A DNA stretch of 64,000 nt from UBA1731 sp045595285 (GCA_045595285.1 JAZOAC010000059.1:1-64000); one strand, 5' to 3'. Positions 25,856-35,647 are shown, numbered from the stretch's first letter. Notes: a model not told the origin generated them from the letters alone. Program-made: numbers and translations.

Positions 25856-28645
25856 GTGGGCGACATTCATATATTCGGTGCGAAGCAGCACAATCTCAGA
25901 AACATTGACGTTACGATCCCGCGCAATTCCCTGACGGTCGTCACCGGATTGTCGGGGAGCGGAAAGAGTTCCCTCGCGTTCGACACTCTGTACGCGGAGG
26001 GGCAGCGCCGGTATGTGGAGTCCCTGAGCGCATATGCCCGCCAGTTCCTGGACCAGATGGAGAAGCCCGATGTCGAGAGGATCGAGGGTCTGTCCCCTGC
26101 AATTGCCATCGAGCAGCGCACGACCGGCGGCAATCCGCGTTCCATCGTTGCGACCGTAACCGAGATACACGACTATCTGCGCCTCCTTTACGGAAGCGTC
26201 GGCGTTGCGCACTGCCCGAAGTGCGGTCGCGAAGTCGTCCGCCAGTCGGCCGAACAGGTTGTCGAATCCATACTGAAACTCACCTCCGGCCCCAGACTGA
26301 AAATAATCCTCTATGCACCGGTCGTGAAGGGCAAGAAGGGACGTCACGAGGAGACGCTTGCCGAGATAGAGAGGCAGGGCTTCGCACGTGTCCGCATAGA
26401 CGGCACGATGTATCCCGTCGATGAGCTTCCCGAACTCGACAAGAAGAAGAGCCACAGCATCGATGTCGTCGTGGACCGCATCGTGCTGCCATGCGACAGG
26501 ACGCGACTTACGGATTCGGTGGAGCTCGGACTCAAGGCCGGGCGCGGGATGATCTACGTCGAGCATCTGCCGGACGGAGATTCCTCCGGCAAGCCGGAAC
26601 AGCTTGCGTATTCGGAGCTGAACGCATGTGAACACTGCGGCATATCCTTCGATGAATTGAAGCCGCGTTCGTTCTCGTTCAATTCGCCGTTCGGTGCGTG
26701 TCCGGAATGCGGCGGACTCGGGGCGATATACTATTTCGACGAGGACCTGGTCGTTCCCGACAAGACGCTTCCTCTGCGTGAGTGCATTCATCCGTGGCGT
26801 CGCGCGGGACACAACGCCATCATGTACTACAATGCTCTGCTTGAACAGATCGCGAAGCAGTACAAGGTGAAGCTCTCCACTCCCTACGAACAGCTTGCGC
26901 CGTCATTCCGCAAGAGGCTGATGCACGGTTTCGACGACGATCTCGTCCTTCCGTGGAGGAGCGTCGACAAGCCGTTCGAGGGCGTCTTGGCGACGCTTCA
27001 GCGCCGTCTGAACGAGGCCGAGGACGATGAACACCGCGAGAAGCTCGAAATATACCAGAGCGAGAAGCAGTGTCCGGCATGCCACGGAAGCCGTCTCAGG
27101 CCAGAGTCGCGGGCGGTGACGGTCTCAGGCAGGACGATTGTCGAGGTGATGGCCATGAGCGTTAAGGACTGTCTTGCGCATTTCAGGGGGCTCGACCTGC
27201 CGCCGGAGATGAAGGACGTCCACAAGGAGATCCTGAAGCGCCTGCAGTTCCTGGACGATGTTGGACTCGACTATCTCACGCTGGACCGTCCGAGCGCATC
27301 GCTGTCGGGCGGCGAGATGCAGCGCATAAGGCTCGCCACCCAGATAGGCAGCGGACTTACGGGCGTGCTGTATGTGCTGGACGAGCCGACGATCGGGCTG
27401 CATCCGCGAGACAACGAACGTCTCATCGCCACGCTCAAGGGGCTGCGGGACAAGGGCAACACCGTTGTGATCGTCGAGCATGACGAAGAGATGATGCGTA
27501 CCGCGGACTGCATAATCGATCTAGGCCCCGGGGCCGGACGCGAGGGCGGCAATTTGATGTATCAGGGGGATTTCAAGGGGCTTCTCAAGTGCGGTTCCCT
27601 GACATCCGACTACCTCACCGGCAGAAAGAAGGTCGCACCATCCACCATCACCCAGCAGCCAACTGACAGCTACCTTACCATCTCCGGTTGTGCGGGGCAC
27701 AATCTCAAGAACGTGTCCGTGCGGATTCCCGTCGGTGCGTTCACGGTTGTCACAGGCGTGTCCGGCTCCGGAAAGTCGACTCTGATAGATGAAACGCTCA
27801 AGCGCGAGCTGATGCGCCGTTTCTACAGGGCGAAAGCGAAGCCGGAGAAGTTCAGGAAACTCACAGGGGACGAGAACTTCGACAATATAATCGAGATCGA
27901 CCAGTCTCCAATCGGGCGTACGCCGCGTTCCAATCCGGCCACGTACGTCGGGTTCTTCTCCGACATACGCGAACTCTTCGCGCAGACCGAGGGCGCCAAG
28001 GCGCGAGGATATACGCCTGGCCGGTTCAGCTTCAACGTGAAGGGCGGGCGCTGCGAAACGTGCGGCGGCGACGGAGTGCGCAAGCTTGAGATGAGCTTCC
28101 TTCCCGATGTGTACATCACATGCGAACAATGCGGCGGACGGCGCTTCAACAAAGAGACGCTTGAGGTCCGCTATGCCGGGAAGAACATAGCCGAGGTTCT
28201 GGACATGACGGTCGCCGAAGCGTACGAGTTCTTCGGAAAGGTGCCGCGTCTTGCGAACAGGCTTAAGACGCTTGTGGATGTCGGGCTGGGCTATCTTGGT
28301 CTTGGCCAGCCCGCCACCACGCTCTCCGGCGGCGAAGCGCAGCGCATCAAGCTCGCGACGGAACTGTCGCGCCGTTCGACGGGGAAGACTCTCTATCTTC
28401 TCGACGAGCCGACGACCGGGCTTCATTTCGACGACATCGCAAAGCTGATGACGCTTCTCCTGAAGCTTCGCGATGCGGGCAACACCGTCGTCGTGATCGA
28501 GCACAACATCGATGTGATGCGCTGCGCGGACTGGATAATAGACCTTGGACCCGGCGGCGGCGATGCCGGCGGCACGCTTGTGTGCGAAGGCCCGCCTGAG
28601 AAGATCAAGTCCTGCAAGGCATCGGTCACCGGACGATTCCTCTGA
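25856..28645 (+). CDS. uvrA: Excinuclease ABC subunit A
   Basis: 929 residues from GTG 25856, where family homology begins (VGDIHIFGAKQHNLRNIDV); an in-frame ATG at 25808 would add 16 residues. UvrA is the damage-recognition ATPase of nucleotide excision repair. Seen are the two Walker A motifs (GLSGSGKSSLAFDT and GVSGSGKSTLIDET), the zinc modules CEHC...CPEC and CETCGGDG...CEQCGGRRF, the two signatures LSGGEMQRIRLATQ and LSGGEAQRIKLATEL, and the paired Walker B motifs VLDEPTIGLH and LLDEPTTGLHF. Length is typical. Confidence 0.96.
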   Translation: MGDIHIFGAKQHNLRNIDVTIPRNSLTVVTGLSGSGKSSLAFDTLYAEGQRRYVESLSAYARQFLDQMEKPDVERIEGLSPAIAIEQRTTGGNPRSIVATVTEIHDYLRLLYGSVGVAHCPKCGREVVRQSAEQVVESILKLTSGPRLKIILYAPVVKGKKGRHEETLAEIERQGFARVRIDGTMYPVDELPELDKKKSHSIDVVVDRIVLPCDRTRLTDSVELGLKAGRGMIYVEHLPDGDSSGKPEQLAYSELNACEHCGISFDELKPRSFSFNSPFGACPECGGLGAIYYFDEDLVVPDKTLPLRECIHPWRRAGHNAIMYYNALLEQIAKQYKVKLSTPYEQLAPSFRKRLMHGFDDDLVLPWRSVDKPFEGVLATLQRRLNEAEDDEHREKLEIYQSEKQCPACHGSRLRPESRAVTVSGRTIVEVMAMSVKDCLAHFRGLDLPPEMKDVHKEILKRLQFLDDVGLDYLTLDRPSASLSGGEMQRIRLATQIGSGLTGVLYVLDEPTIGLHPRDNERLIATLKGLRDKGNTVVIVEHDEEMMRTADCIIDLGPGAGREGGNLMYQGDFKGLLKCGSLTSDYLTGRKKVAPSTITQQPTDSYLTISGCAGHNLKNVSVRIPVGAFTVVTGVSGSGKSTLIDETLKRELMRRFYRAKAKPEKFRKLTGDENFDNIIEIDQSPIGRTPRSNPATYVGFFSDIRELFAQTEGAKARGYTPGRFSFNVKGGRCETCGGDGVRKLEMSFLPDVYITCEQCGGRRFNKETLEVRYAGKNIAEVLDMTVAEAYEFFGKVPRLANRLKTLVDVGLGYLGLGQPATTLSGGEAQRIKLATELSRRSTGKTLYLLDEPTTGLHFDDIAKLMTLLLKLRDAGNTVVVIEHNIDVMRCADWIIDLGPGGGDAGGTLVCEGPPEKIKSCKASVTGRFL

Positions 28646-28646
28646 G

Positions 28647-29891
28647 ATGTGTGCCATGTCAAGGATTGAAGAGGGGTTGGCCCGATGCGCCATGTTCGGC
28701 ATGAAGCCTGGTCTGGAGTCCGTCCGCCGGGTATGCGCTTCGCTCGGCGATCCGCAGGATGCGCTGAAAGTCGTGCATGTCGCGGGCACCAACGGCAAGG
28801 GCGCAACATGCGCGCTTGTCGAGTCGGCGTTGAGGGCGGCAGGGTTCAGGACCGGACGCTATACCAGCCCCCATCTTGTGTCGCTTGCCGAGCGTTTCAT
28901 GCTGAACGGAAGCCCGGTCGACGAAAAGCTGCTTGATGAAGCGTACGGTTCGGTTCCCGGAACGGAAGGGCTGACGTATTTCGAACTTTTGACGGCTACG
29001 GCGTTTGAACTGTATCGCAGGGAACGGGTGGATTGGCTCGTGCTGGAGACCGGACTCGGCGGACGGCTTGACGCCACAAACGTAGTCAGGCGGCCTGCCG
29101 TGTGTGTGATAACGCGCATAGGCCTCGACCACTGCGATTGGCTCGGCGGAACAGTGCGCGAAATTGCCGCTGAGAAGGGCGGCATAATAAAGCAGGAGGT
29201 TCCGGTGGTGCTTGGCGCGATGCCGGACGAAGCCCGCGAGACGATAGAGCGGATCGCCGCCGAACGCGGATCGCCTTGCGTTTATGCTCCGGACGAGATG
29301 TCTGACCGGGACATACCGGACGGATTTGCCTTGGACGGAAAGTTCAACCGCGAGAACGCATTGACGGCATTGGCTGCATTGCAGGTGATAGGTGTCGAAC
29401 GGTCTGCGATTGAGCGTGGATTTGCGTCTGTCGTATGGCCCGGTCGCTTTCAGAGGATCGTCAAGGGCGGCAGACGGTTCATTGTTGACGGGGCGCACAA
29501 CCCGCCGGCGATGCGCGCGCTTGTGGATTCGCTGAAGGCCGAGGCGGCAAAGGGCACGGAAGGATTTCCCGTCAGGTCGGTGATATGCGGTTTCTGCGGA
29601 GACAAGGATGTAGAGGCGAATCTTTCGCTGCTTCGTGAGGTGGCGGAATGCGGCATGGCGGTTCCGATACGCAATCCAAGGTCGCTTGCCGCCGCGGCCA
29701 CGGCCGGGAAGATGCGCGAGGCGGGATTCCCTGATGTCCGGTCGTGCGAATCGCTGGAAGAGGCGTTATCGGTTGCTCCAGACGGAACCGTTGTATGCGG
29801 TTCCCTCTTCCTTGCGGGAGAGTCTTTGGAGATTCTTTCGCCGTTGTCCGTCGGCAACGGGCATTTCGCACCCAATGAATATCTCCGGTAG
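28647..29891 (+). CDS. folC: Dihydrofolate/folylpolyglutamate synthase
   Basis: 414 residues from ATG 28647; an ATG at 28656 is equally possible and neither has a good ribosome site. It adds glutamate to (dihydro)folate or dihydropteroate. Motifs: P-loop HVAGTNGKGATCALVESAL, GRYTSPHLVSLAERF, LVLETGLGGRLDATNVV, ITRIGLDHCDWLGGT, EKGGIIK, and in the C-terminal domain VWPGRFQRI and IVDGAHNPPAMRAL. It starts 1 nt after the uvrA stop, so the two are one transcript. Confidence 0.92.
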   Translation: MCAMSRIEEGLARCAMFGMKPGLESVRRVCASLGDPQDALKVVHVAGTNGKGATCALVESALRAAGFRTGRYTSPHLVSLAERFMLNGSPVDEKLLDEAYGSVPGTEGLTYFELLTATAFELYRRERVDWLVLETGLGGRLDATNVVRRPAVCVITRIGLDHCDWLGGTVREIAAEKGGIIKQEVPVVLGAMPDEARETIERIAAERGSPCVYAPDEMSDRDIPDGFALDGKFNRENALTALAALQVIGVERSAIERGFASVVWPGRFQRIVKGGRRFIVDGAHNPPAMRALVDSLKAEAAKGTEGFPVRSVICGFCGDKDVEANLSLLREVAECGMAVPIRNPRSLAAAATAGKMREAGFPDVRSCESLEEALSVAPDGTVVCGSLFLAGESLEILSPLSVGNGHFAPNEYLR

Positions 29892-29956
29892 TTCCGCCAC
29901 GTGGGTGCATGAAGATGGTCCATGGCTATTGCCGCGTTGTCCATTGCGGTTGCCAT

Positions 29957-29985
29957 TTGACATAAAGGCGTGTTTTTGATATTCT
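29957..29985 (+). promoter_or_regulatory. Promoter of rpsB-tsf
   Basis: TTGACA (29957-29962), 17-bp spacer, TATTCT (29980-29985), with TG one base before the -10. The predicted leader is about 100 nt. In other bacteria rpsB leaders mediate feedback by S2; no specific fold could be verified here. Confidence 0.65.
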
Positions 29986-30094
29986 ACGCAACCGTTTTTT
30001 CCAAAGGGGAAAAGGCGAAGCGAACGGCGGGGAGATATCCAACTCCACGTCAAAGCGGATTAGTTTACTATAACTCGATAGAAAGGAAAATAAA

Positions 30095-31141
30095 ATGGAT
30101 ATGCCTACCTCGGCCCTTACGGGTCTTTCACTCAAGGATCTCTTCGACGCAGGTTTGCACTTCGGTCATCAGACGAAGCGCTGGAACCCTAAGATGAAGG
30201 GTTATATTTTCGATAAGCGCAATGGTATCCACATCATCGACCTCACGCAGACTGTCACGCTCCTCGACGAAGCGGCGGCGTTCCTCAAGAAGACCGTTCT
30301 CGACGGCAAGAAGGTTCTTTTTGTTGCCACGAAGAAGCAGGCACAGGAGCTCGTGAAGGTTGCTGCCGAAGAGTGCGGCCAGTACTACATGACGGAGCGT
30401 TGGCTCGGCGGCACGCTCACCAACTCCAAGACCATCCGCGGCTCCGTAAAGCGCATGCGTCAGATTCAGGCTCTTGCCCGCCAGAACAATGGCGAACTCT
30501 CCAAGCACAAGCAGGAGGCCTCCATGCTTCGCCGCGAGCTCAGCAAGCTTGAGAAGAACCTCACGGGTATCGCTGATATGGCGGATCGTCCCGGCGCAGT
30601 GTTCGTCGTCGACGTCTGTCGCGAGGCTAATGCCGTCAAGGAGGCTGTGCGTCTCGGCATCCCCGTGGTTGCTCTTGTCGACACCAACGCAGACCCTGAT
30701 CCAATCGATTATGTCATTCCCGGCAACGACGACTCCGTGAAGGGCGTAGAGATGGTCGTAAAGGGTATTGTGAAGGTCATCAAGGAGGCCAACGACGAGT
30801 ATTCTGCCAAGGCCGCCGAAGAGTCCGCCAAGCGTGAGCAGGAGCGCAAGGAGCGCGATGCCGCAGAGAAGGCCGCCCGCGCCGAGCGCAAGGCCAGGGC
30901 CGCTGAGGAAAAGGCCGCCAAGGGCGAAGCTGCCGTCAAGACCGCCGTTCGCGGCAAGAAGGCCGGCGCTCTCTCCAACGCCGTGAAGCAGGCCGCTCGT
31001 GCCGCCAAGGAGGCTGCCGAGTCTAAGGCCAAGGCTGATCTCGCCGCCAAGCGCGCCGCTGGTGTCGCCGCTGCTGAGGCAGCCGTCGCAGAGGCCGAGG
31101 CTCCCAAGGCTGAAGAGGCTGCCGCCCCCGCCGCTGAGTAA
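30095..31141 (+). CDS. rpsB: 30S ribosomal protein S2 with long Ala/Lys/Glu-rich C-terminal extension
   Basis: 348 residues; bacterial S2 is usually about 230-260. The core is standard: LKDLFDAGLHFGHQTKRWNPKMKGYIF, TKKQAQELV, ERWLGGTLTNSKTI, FVVDVCREANAVKEAVRLGIPVVALVDTNADP, and DYVIPGNDDS. From about residue 240 a roughly 105-residue tail rich in Ala, Lys, Glu and Arg is added, likely a long helix ending in APAAE. The ribosome site GAAAGG precedes ATG 30095. tsf follows 36 bp later, the classical order. Confidence 0.95.
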   Translation: MDMPTSALTGLSLKDLFDAGLHFGHQTKRWNPKMKGYIFDKRNGIHIIDLTQTVTLLDEAAAFLKKTVLDGKKVLFVATKKQAQELVKVAAEECGQYYMTERWLGGTLTNSKTIRGSVKRMRQIQALARQNNGELSKHKQEASMLRRELSKLEKNLTGIADMADRPGAVFVVDVCREANAVKEAVRLGIPVVALVDTNADPDPIDYVIPGNDDSVKGVEMVVKGIVKVIKEANDEYSAKAAEESAKREQERKERDAAEKAARAERKARAAEEKAAKGEAAVKTAVRGKKAGALSNAVKQAARAAKEAAESKAKADLAAKRAAGVAAAEAAVAEAEAPKAEEAAAPAAE

Positions 31142-31177
31142 TCGGCATCAATATCGTTTAAAGAAAGGTTTTTTGAA

Positions 31178-32011
31178 ATGGAAATCACAATTGCAATGAT
31201 CAAGGAGCTTCGTGAAGCCACCGCCGCCGGAATGGGCGCGTGCAAGGAGGCTCTTCAGGCATCCAACGGCGACATGAAGGAAGCCGTGAAGTATCTCCGC
31301 GAGAAGGGTCTCGCTGTTGCCGCCAAGCGCGTCGACAAGGAGTCCAAGCAGGGCATCATTGCCCTCGCCGAGGCTGCCGACAAGAAGACCATGGCTCTCG
31401 CCGAAGTCAATTGCGAGACGGACTTCGTCGCCAAGACTGAAGCGTTCATCAAGTTTGTTGACGATGCGGCCAAGGTCGCTCTCGAAGGCAAAGACATCGA
31501 GGCTACGCTCAAGGATGACTACCAGATGCTTCTCACCAAGACGGGTGAGAACGTGAAGATCCGCCGCAGCGAGCGTTATGCGCTCGAGGGCGCGGGTGTG
31601 CTCTCCGGCTACATCCACATGGGCGGCAAGATCGGCGTGCTCGTCGAGCTCGCTTGCGAGAAGGATGATCAGGCTCTCGCAGATGCGGCTCACATGATCT
31701 GCCTCCAGATCGCTGCCAACGCTCCGAAGTACATCAACCCCGAGGACGTTCCGCAGGAAGAGATCGATGCCGAGCTCGAGATCAAGCTCAACGCGCTCAA
31801 AGAGCAGAAGGGCAAGCTTCCTCCGGAGCAGGCTCTCGTCGGAATCAAGAAGGGCATGGCCGCCAAGTACTGCACGCAAATCTGCCTTATCAAGCAGGAC
31901 TATGTCGCAGACGCAGACATGACCGTTGAGAAGTATCTTGACGGCATCGCCAAGAACATCGGCGCCGCCATAACGGTAAAGCGCTTCGCGCGTCTCCAGC
32001 TCGGAGCATAA
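31178..32011 (+). CDS. tsf: Translation elongation factor Ts
   Basis: 277 residues. EF-Ts exchanges GDP for GTP on EF-Tu. The N-terminal UBA-like domain (IKELREATAAGMGACKEALQASNGDMKEAVKYLREKG) is followed by the exchange motif NCETDFVAKTEAF, then a dimerisation-type core with GGKIGVLVEL and HMICLQIAANAPKYINPEDVP. Length is typical. Expression is from the rpsB promoter, ending at the terminator at 32035-32074. Confidence 0.96.
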   Translation: MEITIAMIKELREATAAGMGACKEALQASNGDMKEAVKYLREKGLAVAAKRVDKESKQGIIALAEAADKKTMALAEVNCETDFVAKTEAFIKFVDDAAKVALEGKDIEATLKDDYQMLLTKTGENVKIRRSERYALEGAGVLSGYIHMGGKIGVLVELACEKDDQALADAAHMICLQIAANAPKYINPEDVPQEEIDAELEIKLNALKEQKGKLPPEQALVGIKKGMAAKYCTQICLIKQDYVADADMTVEKYLDGIAKNIGAAITVKRFARLQLGA

Positions 32012-32034
32012 GATAGCCCGTGCAGACGCAACAG

Positions 32035-32074
32035 AACCGACTGTTCCTCTTGGGGAGCTGTCGGTTTTGTGTTT
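32035..32074 (+). terminator. Intrinsic terminator after tsf
   Basis: A 7-bp stem, AACCGAC (32035-32041) with GTCGGTT (32060-32066), contains a further TTCC/GGGGA pairing in its loop and runs into TTGTGTTT. Confidence 0.75.
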
Positions 32075-32251
32075 ACAAGGAATTAGGTCCATTGCTGCCA
32101 TGGCGGGTGTTTTCTTCAGTCTATTAACATTCCGTTAATATATGTTTGATACATTTGAGACATTTCTGAAGAGGAAAGGACACGAATTTATGGAGGCCAA
32201 TGACAGATTTAGATATTCCGTTCTGCGGTTGTGGCGCGGGATCGGTTGTTT

Positions 32252-32260
32252 TGGTATAAT
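32252..32260 (+). promoter_or_regulatory. Extended -10 promoter of the Gld-type ABC operon
   Basis: TG-G-TATAAT. Leader of about 20 nt carrying GAAAGGA before ATG 32288. Confidence 0.7.
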
Positions 32261-32287
32261 CCCACACTTCGAAAGGACAAAGACGAA

Positions 32288-33013
32288 ATGCTGAAAGTTG
32301 AAAATCTGAAAAAGAACTTCGGTTCTTTCCAGGCTGTGAAGGGCGTATCCTTCTCTGTCGGAAAGGGCGAAGTGCTTGGGTTCCTCGGCCCTAACGGCGC
32401 CGGAAAATCTACGACAATGCGGATGGTCACCGGTTTCATTCCGCCATCGTCCGGTACGGCCGTGATCTGCGGCCACGACATACTCAAGGATCCTGTCGCC
32501 GCAAAGTCGTGCATCGGATACCTGCCTGAGAATGCGCCTTCCTACCGTGCGATGACGGTCGAGGCGTTCCTCGAGTTCATCGCGAAGATCCGCGGATTCA
32601 ACGGTGCGGAGGCGAAGGCCAAGGTCGAGGCGGTTCTCGAGAAGGCCCGTCTTACGACGGTCGCGCGCCAGACGATCGATACGCTCTCCAAGGGCTACCG
32701 CCAGCGCACGTGCTTCGCTCAGGCCATCATCCACGATCCGAAGGTGCTCATCATGGATGAGCCGACGGACGGCCTCGATCCGAACCAGAAGTACGTGGTC
32801 CGTGAAATGATCAAGGAGATGGCGTCCGAGAAGGCAATCATCATCTCCACCCACATTCTCGAAGAGGTCGATGCGGTGTGCACGCGCGCAATCGTCATCG
32901 CCCAGGGTGAAATCAAGGCCGACGGCACGCCGGAGGAGCTCCGCAAGATGGATGCGTCCGGCAAGCTTGACGTCGTGTTCCGCAATCTCACGATGCAAGG
33001 GGAGGGCAAGTAA
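32288..33013 (+). CDS. ABC transporter ATPase, GldA-like
   Basis: 241 residues. Walker A is GPNGAGKSTTMRMVTGF, the variant signature is LSKGYRQRTCFAQAI, Walker B is VLIMDEPTDGLDPNQ, and the switch region is ISTHILEEVDAVC. The LSKGYRQR form and the EELRK tail are typical of GldA/CcmA-like ATPases that pair with GldF-type permeases. It is followed after 3 nt by the fused permease gene. The operon recurs in Bacteroidetes (gliding) and, as a non-gliding version, in other phyla; here the exported substrate is unknown. Confidence 0.85.
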   Translation: MLKVENLKKNFGSFQAVKGVSFSVGKGEVLGFLGPNGAGKSTTMRMVTGFIPPSSGTAVICGHDILKDPVAAKSCIGYLPENAPSYRAMTVEAFLEFIAKIRGFNGAEAKAKVEAVLEKARLTTVARQTIDTLSKGYRQRTCFAQAIIHDPKVLIMDEPTDGLDPNQKYVVREMIKEMASEKAIIISTHILEEVDAVCTRAIVIAQGEIKADGTPEELRKMDASGKLDVVFRNLTMQGEGK

Positions 33014-33016
33014 GCC

Positions 33017-35629
33017 ATGTTCAAGTGCAAGAACTGCAACATCAGGACGGTGTTCGGACGCGAGTTCAAGAGCTATTTCGACTCGCCTGTCGCCTATGTG
33101 TTCCTCGTGGCGTTTCTCGTTCTCGCGGGATTCCTCACGTTCGGAGTGGCCATGCTCTATGAGCGTCGCCAGGCCGACCTTACCCCGTTCTTTTTCTGGC
33201 ATCCGTGGGTGTACCTCCTTCTGGTGCCGGCGGCCACGATGGGTTCGTGGGCGGAAGAGCGCCGCAACGGCACGATCGAGCTTCTCCTGACGCTCCCCGT
33301 GACGCTTACGCAGGCTCTCGTCGGAAAGTTTCTCGCCGCATGGGCGTTCATCGGCATCGGCCTGGCGCTGACGTTCCCCGTGGTCGCGACGACCGCATGG
33401 CTCGGTTCCCCCGACTGGGGCGCTGTGTTCTGCGGATATCTCGGCAGCTTCCTGCTCGCGGGCGCGGCGACCGCCATCGGCGTGTTCGCGTCCTCGCTCT
33501 CGCGCAGTCAGGTTATCGGTTTCGTCGCAGCCCTCGCCATCACGTTTGCGATGCTGCTCATCGGATTTGATCCCGTTGTCAACGCCGTCGCCGGCTGGGG
33601 CGTGCCTGCCGCCGTCGTGAATGCGGTCGCGTCATGCTCGCTCATGTCTCATTTCGAGTCGCTGCGCCGCGGCGTCATCGACTTCGCTGACATCGGCTAC
33701 TATGTGGCGGTGATGGTGTTCATGCTCGCCGCCGCGCATGCAGCCACCGACGGACAGAAGAACGGCAGGTCCAAGGGCGCCCTCGGTCTCATGCTCCTCG
33801 CCGCCGTGCTCGGAGCCGCGAACCTCATCCTCGCGTCCATGTCTCTCCGCATCGACCTCACCGCCGAAGGCCTCTACACGCTATCCAAGGGTTCCAAGGC
33901 AGTGCTCGGCAAACTCGACGAGAACGTCACGCTGAAGTTCTACTTCAGTTCGTCCTCCGCCGAAACGCCCATGGCGATCAAGACCTATGCGAATCAGGTC
34001 CAGAGCCTCCTCAAGGAGTACGAGCTTGCCGGAAACGGAAACATCGTGCTCGAGGCCTACGATCCGAAGCCTGATTCCGATGCCGAGGAGTGGGCGCAGC
34101 GCTACGGCGTCGAGCCGCAGAACGTCACGCCGTTCGGCCAACCCATGTACTTCGGCCTCGTCGCCGTGTGCGGCGACCGTGAAGAGACTCTTGCCCGCTT
34201 CAGCCAGCGCACCGAATCCACGCTCGAGTACGACGTTACGCGCCTCGTTACGCGCGTCGCGTGGCCGGAGCGTCCCGTGCTTGGTCTCATGACCTCACTC
34301 CAGGGCGTTATGGGCCAGCAGCCGAACCAGATGATGATGATGCAGGGTCAGCGTCCGCAGCCCGGCTGGGCGGCGTTCACGGAGCTCTCCAAGGACTATG
34401 AAGTGCGCGAGATATCGCCGACCGCGGAGTCCATCGACAGCGACGTGAAGGCTCTCGTCGTGCTCCACGCCAAGGATCTCTCCGAAAAGACCCTCTTCGC
34501 GATCGATCAGTTCGTCATCAAGGGCGGACGTCTCATCGCGTGCGTCGATCCGTTCAGCGTGATGGACATGCTTTCCTCCCGCCAGCAGCAGAATCCGATG
34601 ATGATGCAGATGGGCGGACAGGACGGTCCCTCCACGCTCGGCAAGCTCTTCGACGCATGGGGCGTTTCGTTCGACACCTCCAAGCTTGTCGCAGACCTTG
34701 CCGCGGCAACCAAGCTCGGCGCCGGCAACGGCCGCGCCGAAGAGAATCCGGCATTCCTTTCGCTCACGTCCGCCAACATGGATGATGGCGACATCGTGGT
34801 CTCCGGCCTCACCCAGGTCATGCTTCCGTTCTCCGGCGCTCTTTCGTTCGCCAAGACGGACGGGCTCGAGTTCGAGCCTCTCATGACGACCTCGGCCGAC
34901 AGCGCATGCATGATCGACCGCATGGGCGCCCAGTTCGGAATGGGTGCGATGATGAAGGAGCTCCGTCCCGACGGCGTGAAGCGCACGCTTGCGGCGCGCC
35001 TCTCCGGCACGTTCAAGACCGCGTTCCCGAAGGGGCCGGACTGGACGGAAGGCTCCACGAACGCCATTCCCGAGGTCGTCGCATCCGGAAAGGGCGCTGT
35101 CGTGATATTCGCCGATTCCGACTTCCTCGCGGACAACTTCTGCGTCCAGACGATGAACACGATCTTCGGGCCAATCGCCCAGCCTATCAACGACAACCTC
35201 GTGCTGTTCTCCAACATCATCGAGCAGTACGCCGGTCGCGAGGAGCTCATCGGCGTCCGTTCTCGCGGGCCGTCGAACCGTCCGTTCGTGAAGGTCAACG
35301 AGCTTGAGGCCAAGGCGATGGCCAAGTGGCAGCGCAAGCAGAGCGAGCTTGAGGCCGCCCTTCAGGAGACGCAGCAGCGCCTCTCTGCGCTCCAGAAACA
35401 GAAGAGCGGAAACGACCGCATGATACTCTCCCGCGAACAGCAGGAGGAGATCGACCAGTTCCGCAAGGTCCAGGCCGACACGCGCCGCCAGCTCAAGAAC
35501 GTCCGCAAGGAGCTCACCGCCGACATCGACAGCCTCGGTCTCATGCTCAAGGTGCTGAACATCCTCGCAATCCCCGCGCTGGTCGTGTTCTTCGGCATCT
35601 TCCGCGGTCTCAAGCGCAGAAAGCACTAA
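33017..35629 (+). CDS. Fused GldF-type permease and GldG-type auxiliary protein
   Basis: 870 residues. Residues 1-240 are an ABC-2 permease with six hydrophobic segments (VFGREFKSYFDSPVAYVFLV; EERRNGTIELLLTLPVT is the usual coupling motif). Another segment at about 250-270 (LGLMLLAAVLGAANLILASM) begins the GldG part: RIDLTAEGLYTLSKGSKAVL, a periplasmic region to about 700 (PVLGLMTSLQG; VVIFADSDFLADN), a coiled-coil stretch (about 765-840), and a closing membrane helix followed by KRRKH. GldF and GldG are usually separate, so this is a natural fusion, continuous with no sign of sequencing error. Confidence 0.85.
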   Translation: MFKCKNCNIRTVFGREFKSYFDSPVAYVFLVAFLVLAGFLTFGVAMLYERRQADLTPFFFWHPWVYLLLVPAATMGSWAEERRNGTIELLLTLPVTLTQALVGKFLAAWAFIGIGLALTFPVVATTAWLGSPDWGAVFCGYLGSFLLAGAATAIGVFASSLSRSQVIGFVAALAITFAMLLIGFDPVVNAVAGWGVPAAVVNAVASCSLMSHFESLRRGVIDFADIGYYVAVMVFMLAAAHAATDGQKNGRSKGALGLMLLAAVLGAANLILASMSLRIDLTAEGLYTLSKGSKAVLGKLDENVTLKFYFSSSSAETPMAIKTYANQVQSLLKEYELAGNGNIVLEAYDPKPDSDAEEWAQRYGVEPQNVTPFGQPMYFGLVAVCGDREETLARFSQRTESTLEYDVTRLVTRVAWPERPVLGLMTSLQGVMGQQPNQMMMMQGQRPQPGWAAFTELSKDYEVREISPTAESIDSDVKALVVLHAKDLSEKTLFAIDQFVIKGGRLIACVDPFSVMDMLSSRQQQNPMMMQMGGQDGPSTLGKLFDAWGVSFDTSKLVADLAAATKLGAGNGRAEENPAFLSLTSANMDDGDIVVSGLTQVMLPFSGALSFAKTDGLEFEPLMTTSADSACMIDRMGAQFGMGAMMKELRPDGVKRTLAARLSGTFKTAFPKGPDWTEGSTNAIPEVVASGKGAVVIFADSDFLADNFCVQTMNTIFGPIAQPINDNLVLFSNIIEQYAGREELIGVRSRGPSNRPFVKVNELEAKAMAKWQRKQSELEAALQETQQRLSALQKQKSGNDRMILSREQQEEIDQFRKVQADTRRQLKNVRKELTADIDSLGLMLKVLNILAIPALVVFFGIFRGLKRRKH

Positions 35630-35647
35630 GGGAAAGGTTTACAGGAA

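Noticed and set aside
24289..28798. Long minus-strand frames (416-479 codons)
   Set aside because: Antisense to the PPC, uvrA and folC genes; no domains, no ribosome sites.
32190..32294. 34-codon frame with AGGAAAGGA upstream, overlapping the ABC ATPase start
   Set aside because: The extended -10 promoter at 32252 lies inside it, and the peptide shows nothing recognisable. A leader peptide remains conceivable.
34295..35626. 443-codon minus-strand frame
   Set aside because: Shadow of the GldF-GldG fusion, whose own frame has consistent motifs and membrane segments.
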